From contig PKXT01000115.1 of NCBI GenBank assembly GCA_003133505.1, forward strand, positions 1 to 12,004: a DNA stretch of 12,004 nucleotides, in the 5' to 3' direction. Of this stretch, positions 6,931 to 12,004 are shown one piece after another. The stretch comes from Acidobacteriota bacterium. Lineage in GTDB: Bacteria > Acidobacteriota > Terriglobia > Acidiferrales > UBA7541. The translations under genes were made by a program, and so were the position numbers. Positions within the stretch are counted from its first letter, which is position 1. Each line of letters begins with the position of its first letter. The notes beneath the pieces are model-generated. The model had not been told where the DNA came from. It saw only the letters and a program-made list of their open reading frames with translations, and did no database searches.

Positions 6931-8394
6931 TTAGAAGGATCCAGTCAAGGTTTGGAGTTTGGCGAGCGACACCCGGTACCGCACCTGCGCGTCCGCATAG
7001 GTATCTTGCACGCCCGTGAAAGTGTTTTGCGCATCCACCAGTTCAAGCACCGAGGCCTCCCCTCCTTCATAGCGCAATTTCGTCAGCCTCAAGCTGTCGG
7101 CCGCTAAGTCCGCGGAACGCCTCAAGTTATCTATTTCATTTCGGACCGTCGTGGCCTCGTCATAGTAGCCATGCAAGTTGGCGAGCAACTGCCTTTGCGC
7201 CTTGGTTAGTTCCAGTTGAGCCTGTTCGCGCCGAAAACCGGCCTGTTTAACTTTACTGTGCGTGACGCCCCAGTTCCAAACCGGGATCACCAGTGAAGCG
7301 GTGGCCGCGTAACCCAGATTGGCGACGCCATCCGTCCTGGTCGCGAAATGGTTTGCGTCTATGCCGTAGAAATAATCCAGCGATGCAGCCGGCAGATACC
7401 CGGCGCGGGCCATCCATACCTCCTGGCGCGCTACGCTTAAGGCCGCCATCGCCGCCTCCAGTTGGGGGTTATTGCGGGATCCCGCGCTCTCTACTTCCTG
7501 CAATGCGGGGAGCGCCATTGGGGTCTCCAGGTCATCCACCACGCTGAAATTCTGAGTGAAGTTAGGGAAGAGCAGCACGGCGAAGCTCAGCCGTTGCCGG
7601 TTCATCTCCAGTTGCGCTTCGAGCAGCGCCCGTTGCTTCTCATTGAACTGTAGCTCGAATTTGATTACGTCGGAGCGCGCCACTTCTCCGCCGCGTTGCA
7701 GCTTGTCGCTCAGCAACCAAAACTCTCTTGCTATTTGGCAGGCTTCTTGCGCCGTTGCATATTTTCGTTCGGCGGCCACCAGTCCGTAGTAACTCTCCGT
7801 CACCGTCACATCCAAGCCGCGGGAGGCAATTTCTTCCCGCGCCCGGGCCAGAGCCTCCGCCGCATGGGCCCGCCTGTATTCCGCCAATTGTGGAGCGTCC
7901 AGCAGGGCCTCGTGAACGCTCCCGTAGCTGACATATTCATGGACGCCATTGTTCGCAATGGAGCGTCCCGACGGCGTTCCGTTTCCCTCGGTATAAATGA
8001 ATTGATTGGTGTAATTGACGCTGGGCAGAAACGCCGCGCGGGCCTGCGCGCGGTCCTCATGGACGATGCCCAGTTCCGTTACGAAAGCGTGATATTCAGG
8101 GCTATTCTTTCGCACCAGCGCAAGAGCATCCCGCAAAGTTAGAGTGATAGGAGCGCCTGCCGGTGACTCGGGCTCTTGTGGCGTCGCCTTCGTCGCGCCC
8201 TGACTGCCCGGTGGCGGGTCGGAGCTCTGCGCTGTGGCCGGGAGCGCTACTGGCATGGTTGCTCCCCACAGCAGGAGGAACAGCGGAAGAATTTTTTTCG
8301 CCTTTCGCCTGCCCCCCAACGCGTAATAAGTGGCCTGATGCGTCGCCTGACTCATCTCCAGGCCGGTCAATGACACTCTGCTTTGGGTCGTCAT
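6931..8394 (-). CDS. TolC-family outer-membrane efflux channel
   Basis: This 487-residue protein forms the outer-membrane exit duct of the pump. A basic patch (GGRRKAKK) and a hydrophobic core (LPLFLLLWGATMPVALP) form a signal peptide, likely cut after Ala-Thr-Ala at residue 55. A Pro/Ser/Gly-rich linker follows to about residue 80. The mature part shows the two repeats of the OEP fold: TLRDALALVRKNSPE and LPSVNYTNQFIY in the first half; NNPQLEAAMAALSVARQEVW, LPAASLDYFYG and YEGGEASVLELVDAQ in the second. The last motif is a family hallmark. Long Ala/Glu/Gln-rich helices between them fit the periplasmic barrel. AGGGA (8402-8406 on the plus strand as TCCCT) lies 7 nt before the ATG and supports this start over Met14, which has GGAG directly against it. 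The 26 residues before the basic patch are unusually long. Confidence 0.92.
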   Translation of the reverse strand: MTTQSRVSLTGLEMSQATHQATYYALGGRRKAKKILPLFLLLWGATMPVALPATAQSSDPPPGSQGATKATPQEPESPAGAPITLTLRDALALVRKNSPEYHAFVTELGIVHEDRAQARAAFLPSVNYTNQFIYTEGNGTPSGRSIANNGVHEYVSYGSVHEALLDAPQLAEYRRAHAAEALARAREEIASRGLDVTVTESYYGLVAAERKYATAQEACQIAREFWLLSDKLQRGGEVARSDVIKFELQFNEKQRALLEAQLEMNRQRLSFAVLLFPNFTQNFSVVDDLETPMALPALQEVESAGSRNNPQLEAAMAALSVARQEVWMARAGYLPAASLDYFYGIDANHFATRTDGVANLGYAATASLVIPVWNWGVTHSKVKQAGFRREQAQLELTKAQRQLLANLHGYYDEATTVRNEIDNLRRSADLAADSLRLTKLRYEGGEASVLELVDAQNTFTGVQDTYADAQVRYRVSLAKLQTLTGSF

Positions 8395-8467
8395 TTGTCC
8401 ATCCCTATGAATTTGTCGTTCAACCTCAATGCCTCAAATTCGGCGAGCGTATGCCCTCCCCCGGCTA

Positions 8468-9592
8468 TCAGTAACGCTCTTGGGTCACAATGTGGACGTC
8501 AACCTCCGGCGACTCCCGCAAAAAACGGTGCGCCGCCGACAAGTACAAATACTTCTTCCATCCTTTGTCCGCGGAGCGCCCGAATATCACCTGAGTAATG
8601 TGTTTTTCGCGAACCACCTGCGCCACCGCGTCCGCGATACTCCACGATTTCACCCTCACAATCTGGGCACCCAGATTCGTCGCGAACTGCAAATTCGCGT
8701 CCAGCGATTTATGTCCGTCATAAGCTCGTTCGCGGTTGCTATCCACGTGAATGACCATCAGCTCCGCATCCAGCCGCCGCGCCATTCGCGCCGCTCGGGC
8801 AATCAGGTACTGCGCATCGGGGGTGGCGCTGACGCATACGGCGATGCGCTCCCGGACCGCCCAGTTTTTCTGAATCTCCTTATCAGCCATGTACGTTTCC
8901 AGGCTGCGATCCACTTGCTCGACGACCTGGCGCAAGGCCAGCTCGCGCAAGGCAATCAAATTTCCGCGCCGGAAGAAATTCCCCAGCGCCTGCTCCACGC
9001 GCTCCGAAGTGTAAACGTCCCCACGCTGCATTCGCGCCTGCAGCGCCTCCGGGGTCAGGTCCACCATCACCGTTTCGCTCGCCGTCATCGGCACCCAGTC
9101 GGGCACAGTCTCGCGAACGGTGACGCCGGTAATGTTTCTCACCATAGGCGCGATGCTTTCAATGTGTTGAATGTTTACCGTGGAGAGCACGTCAATCTTC
9201 GCGGCCAGCAGTTCCTGTACGTCTTCATAGCGCTTGCGGTGGGTGCTGCCGGGGACATTGGTGTGCGCCAGCTCGTCCACCACGGCCACCGCCGGATGCC
9301 GCGCGATAATCGCGTCCACGTCCATCTCATCGAAAATTGTGCCTTTATATTCCAGCTTGCGCTGCGGCACGTGTTCGAGCTTGCCGGCGAGCTCCTCCAC
9401 GGCTTTGCGCCGGTGTGTTTCGACGACTCCGATCACCACGTCTTCGCCGCGCGTGTGCCGGCGAATGGCTTCGCTCAGCATGCTGTAGGTTTTACCCACA
9501 CCCGGCGCATATCCCAGAAATAGCTTGAACGTCCCTCGCGCCTTTTGCGGCGGCGAAGCGATGTTGAGCCACTCTTCGGGTTTTCGCGTCAC
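8468..9592 (-). CDS. kdpD: Short KdpD: KdpD sensor domain plus universal-stress domain, no kinase
   Basis: This 374-residue protein matches only the cytoplasmic N-terminal half of the potassium/osmotic sensor KdpD. Residues about 18-230 are the KdpD domain with Walker A GYAPGVGKT (Lys34), the motif GVVETHRR (56-62) and the Walker B-like VVDELAHTNVPGS (104-116). Residues about 249-371 are a Usp-type nucleotide-binding domain (RIAVCVSATP, ELMVIHVDS, VIFGRSADKGWKKYL). The protein then stops cleanly with TGA; there are no membrane helices or kinase domains. The full-length E. coli protein is about 890 residues. Naturally short KdpDs are known in cyanobacteria and Deinococcus, so this need not be decay. 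The start is GTG with GGGGAG 6 nt upstream. The missing half is encoded divergently from 9636. It is the first gene of the minus-strand run that leads into the efflux operon. No kdpFABC is visible. Confidence 0.92.
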   Translation of the reverse strand: MTRKPEEWLNIASPPQKARGTFKLFLGYAPGVGKTYSMLSEAIRRHTRGEDVVIGVVETHRRKAVEELAGKLEHVPQRKLEYKGTIFDEMDVDAIIARHPAVAVVDELAHTNVPGSTHRKRYEDVQELLAAKIDVLSTVNIQHIESIAPMVRNITGVTVRETVPDWVPMTASETVMVDLTPEALQARMQRGDVYTSERVEQALGNFFRRGNLIALRELALRQVVEQVDRSLETYMADKEIQKNWAVRERIAVCVSATPDAQYLIARAARMARRLDAELMVIHVDSNRERAYDGHKSLDANLQFATNLGAQIVRVKSWSIADAVAQVVREKHITQVIFGRSADKGWKKYLYLSAAHRFLRESPEVDVHIVTQERY

Positions 9593-9598
9593 CTCAAA

Positions 9599-9604
9599 CT
9601 CCCC
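9599..9604 (-). promoter_or_regulatory. Shine-Dalgarno site that fixes the GTG start of the short KdpD
   Basis: On the minus strand GGGGAG precedes TTTGAG and then the GTG at 9592-9590, a spacing of 6 nt. This supports the GTG start. The plus-strand kinase gene starting at 9636 has no comparable site, so the two divergent genes are probably translated with different strength. The 43-bp gap between the start codons also holds GGATT and AATCC, 5-bp arms around GCGCTAG; promoters for one or both genes must reach into the opposite coding region. Confidence 0.65.
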
Positions 9605-9635
9605 AATGCACGTACCCGGATTGCGCTAGAATCCA

Positions 9636-11051
9636 ATGATGCCCGCGCCCTATTACCGCCGTCTTTGGCCTTTCCTCGCCGCGCTGGCTGTCGTTGCTGG
9701 TCTTACCCTCTTCTTCAAGCGCGCTCTTCCCCAGGTCAACGAGACCACCATTGCACTCTCTTTTCTGCTGGCGATTCTAGCAGTTTCCGCCGCCTGGGGG
9801 ATGGCTGTCTCCGCCGGTATGTCCGTCGCCGCCATGCTCGCGTTCAACTATTATTTCCTGCCCCCTCTGCGCACCTTTGCGGTTTCCGATCCCCAGAATT
9901 GGGTTGCCCTGTTCGCCTTCCTGATTACCTCTATCGTCGGCAGCCAGCTTTCGGGACGTATTCGCAAGGAAGCGCTTTCCTCCGATCGCCGCCGCCGCGA
10001 AATCGAAAAACTTTATTCCTTCAGCCAAAAGCTTCTCGGTGAAGGCAACGTAATTCGCCTGCTCAATGCCGTCCCCAATCATCTGGTGGAATCCTTCGAA
10101 GCTGGTGCGGCCAGCGTCTTCCTCGCCGAGAAAAATAAATTTTACCGCTCCGGCTTTGGCGAGGCCCAGGTGGATGAAGACCGCATGAAAGCCGCCTTCA
10201 GCCGCGATGAAACCGCCGTGGACGCTGCCGGCGCATTTTCCTTTGCGCCCATTCGAGTCGGCCTGCGTCCCATCGGCGCGTTTGGACTTTCCGGCTCGGT
10301 GCTTTCCCGCCAGACTCTCGAAGCCGCCGGCACTTTGCTCGGAATTTCCATTGAACGCGCCCGCGCCGTCGAGCAATTGAGCAAATCCGAAGCCGACCGC
10401 CAGGGTTCGCGTTTGAAATCGGCGCTGCTCGATTCCATCACCCACGATTTCCGTACTCCGCTGACTTCCATCAAGGCCTCCGTCACCAGCCTTCTTTTCG
10501 GACGCAACGCCGAAGCCGCGCAGCAGCGCGAGCTGCTCACCATCATTAACGAGGAGTGCGACCGCCTGAACCATCTGATTGCCGAAGCGGGCGAAATCGC
10601 CCAGCTGGAGGCCGGCGAATTTGAGTTGGAGTTGAAAGCTGTGCCCGTGGCGGAAATTGTGGATGCCGCGCTGCTGCAAATGCGCAACACCCTCGGTAGC
10701 AGGGAAGTGCGCGTCCAGATTGCGCCCGGTTTGCCGCCCGTCCGCGCCGACGCCAGCCGCGCCCGCGAAGTGCTCGTCCAGTTGCTCGATAACGCCAATC
10801 TTTATTCCGCGAAGGACCAAGCCATTACCGTTACCGCCGAAGCCAACGGCGATTTCATCGTCACCAGCGTTGCCGATCAGGGCCCCGGCATCGAGGATAT
10901 GGAACTGGGCATGATTTTCGACAAGTTCTATCGCGGAAGGGAACAGCGCTATCTCGTGCAGGGTACCGGGATGGGCCTCCCCATTGCCCGCGCCATCGTC
11001 GAAGCCCATGGCGGCGCCATCAGCGTCACCAGCCAGATCGGCCACGGCCGC
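9636..11051 (+). CDS. Sensor histidine kinase, KdpD C-terminal half (DUF4118-GAF-HisKA-HATPase), 3' end lost at junction
   Basis: This membrane histidine kinase corresponds to the second half of KdpD. Four helices of a DUF4118 module lie near residues 11-28, 37-54, 56-75 and 88-105, with the characteristic FNYYFLPPLRTFAV between the third and fourth. A GAF-like domain spans about 125-245. HisKA follows with DSITHDFRTPLTS, phospho-acceptor His270, and HATPase_c with N box QLLDNANLYS (Asn386), G1 DQGPG (414-418), F box FDKFYRG and G2 GTGMGLPIA (443-451). The catalytic core is complete, but the final strand and stop are missing: after AISVTSQIGHG the frame enters an aminotransferase. The start is ATGATG (9636 or 9639), fixed by an in-frame TAG at 9627-9629. 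It probably works with the divergent short KdpD; a kdpE-type regulator would be expected downstream in the original genome. The end given is that of the junction motif. Confidence 0.88.
11040..11051 (+). other. Chimeric junction at a shared Gly-His-Gly-Arg motif
   Basis: GGCCACGGCCGC encodes GHGR. To the left the sequence is the end of a HATPase domain, where relatives typically have a Gly-x-Gly turn at this point. To the right it is a class III aminotransferase, where NVGHGR or NVGYGR is common about 60 residues into the protein. Both families fit this short stretch, so the break can be placed no more precisely than about 11035-11055. Codon use changes across it: in 58 codons of kinase (residues 383-440) 18 end in A or T, while in 58 codons of aminotransferase (483-540) only 5 do. 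The frame is kept because the shared motif is in phase. Confidence 0.75.
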
Positions 11052-12004
11052 ACCGAACTCGGGGAGGCGGCGGCGAAGCAGTCGTCCGAGCTCGCCTATT
11101 TCCCCCTGTGGACCTATGCGCACCCCCGCGCGATCGAGCTCGCCGAGCGGATCGCGTCGCTCACCCCGGGAGACCTCAACCGGATCTTCTTCACCTCCGG
11201 TGGTTCGGAGGCCGTCGAGTCGGCGTGGAAGCTGGCCCGCCAGTACTTCCGCCTCACCGGCCAGCCGATGCGGACGAAGGTGATCAGCCGGGACATCGCG
11301 TATCACGGGACCACGATGGGGGCGCTGTCCATCACCGGCATCCCGGCGCTGAAGACCCCGTTCGAGCCCCTCGTGCCGGGAACCATCAAGGTGCCCAACA
11401 CCAACTTCTACCGGGCCCCCGAGCACGGCGACGACCACGAGGCCTTCGGGCGCTGGGCCGCCGACGAGATCGGGCGGGCCATCGAGCGTGAGGGCCCCGA
11501 CACCATTGCCGCCGTGTACCTCGAGCCCGTGCAGAACGCCGGAGGCTGCTTCCCGCCGCCGCCGGGATACTTCGCCCGGGTGCGCGAGATCTGCGACACC
11601 TACGGCGTCCTCCTCGTCTCCGACGAGGTGATCTGCGCGTTCGGACGGCTCGGGGAGTGGTTCGGCTCCCACCGCTACGGCTACCAGCCCGACATCATCA
11701 CCGTGGCCAAGGGTTTGACGAGCGGGTACGCACCCTTGGGGGCGATGATCGCGAGCGACCGGCTCGTCGAGCCGTTCCTCCACGGTGACCGCAGCTTCAC
11801 CCACGGCTTCACCTTCGGCGGGCACCCGATGGCGTGCGCGGTGGCGCTGGCGAACATCGACGTGATGGAGCGCGAGGATCTGTGCGGGCACGTGCGCTCC
11901 AACGAAGGGCGCTTCCGCGAGATGCTCGACGGGCTGCGCGACCTCGAGATCGTCGGCGACGTGCGTGGCGCCGGCTACTTCCACGCGATCGAGCTCGTCA
12001 AGGA
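11040..12004 (+). CDS. Class III PLP-dependent aminotransferase (omega-amino-acid transaminase type), lacking both ends
   Basis: This is a fold-type I cytoplasmic enzyme that moves an amino group from an amine or omega-amino acid to a keto acid such as pyruvate. Numbering from the Met at 9636, the family signatures are in order: FFTSGGSEAVESAWKLAR (518-535, cofactor phosphate), AYHGTTMGALS (555-565, Tyr stacking on PLP), YLEPVQNAGG (628-637), LLVSDEVICAFGR (659-671, Asp663 to the pyridine nitrogen), TVAKGLTSGYAPLGA (689-703, Schiff-base Lys692) and GFTFGGHP (724-731). About 320 residues are present of a usual 450-460. The first 60 or so are replaced by the kinase and the C-terminal part runs off the window. 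GC is high (72% in 11221-11280, against 53% in 10021-10080, both counted by hand) and Glu is almost always GAG, unlike the rest of the window. The sequence recalls actinobacterial relatives; the substrate cannot be read. Confidence 0.9.

Noticed and set aside
8429..9523. A 364-codon plus-strand open frame opposite the short KdpD gene
   Set aside because: The translation is rich in His and Arg with no known motifs, and it lies opposite a gene with clear Walker and Usp motifs.
9777..11984. A 735-codon open frame on the minus strand across the kinase and aminotransferase
   Set aside because: It is antisense to two proteins with complete catalytic motifs, spans the chimeric junction, and has a low-complexity Gly/Arg/Val/Glu-rich translation with no recognisable domain. 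It is a product of high-GC codon use.
9636..12004. A genuine new bifunctional kinase-aminotransferase
   Set aside because: Each half is truncated exactly where the two families share a short Gly-His-Gly-Arg motif, and codon use changes at the same place. A junction between unrelated sequences explains this better.

Overview
The window looks like a metagenomic contig in two parts. Positions 1 to about 11040 form one coherent stretch of a Gram-negative genome. Evidence for an outer membrane is a TolC-type channel, a predicted lipoprotein adaptor and an RND pump. The mix of short KdpD, BON and glycine-rich stress proteins suggests Acidobacteriota; this is an inference from gene content, with no marker gene to confirm it. 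From about 11040 to the end the sequence has higher GC, a different codon choice and a different gene family (class III aminotransferase). It reads as DNA from another organism, possibly an actinobacterium, joined inside a gene.

Layout. 2-403 (+) is the C-terminal end of a DHA2/EmrB-type MFS exporter cut by the window edge. 544-1038 (+) is a small five-helix membrane protein of unknown function, preceded by a perfect 16-bp palindrome. 1289-1684 and 1737-2309 (+) are a secreted BON-domain protein and a glycine-rich stress protein. They follow a leader with a bulged hairpin and end at a clear intrinsic terminator (2349-2380). On the minus strand, reading from right to left, are a short KdpD (KdpD plus Usp domains, 9592-8468), a TolC-family outer-membrane protein (8394-6931), a lipoprotein HlyD/AcrA-type adaptor (6930-5617) and a 1067-residue RND permease (5607-2404). 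The last three are tightly packed and make a complete tripartite efflux pump; the short KdpD sits 73 bp upstream in the same direction.

Divergent from the short KdpD, with only 43 bp between the start codons, a plus-strand gene starts at 9636. It encodes DUF4118, GAF, HisKA and HATPase domains, which is exactly the other half of a full KdpD. The potassium/osmotic sensor is therefore split into two divergently transcribed genes at its natural domain boundary. No kdpFABC or kdpE lies in the window.

The kinase frame never reaches its own stop. At a Gly-His-Gly-Arg motif (11040-11051) it passes in frame into the body of a class III PLP aminotransferase that lacks its own N-terminus and runs off the window. 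The apparent kinase-aminotransferase fusion is most simply a junction artefact or recombination at a shared short motif, not a new enzyme. No rRNA, tRNA, CRISPR array or insertion sequence was seen, and no gene-free stretch exceeds 250 bp.
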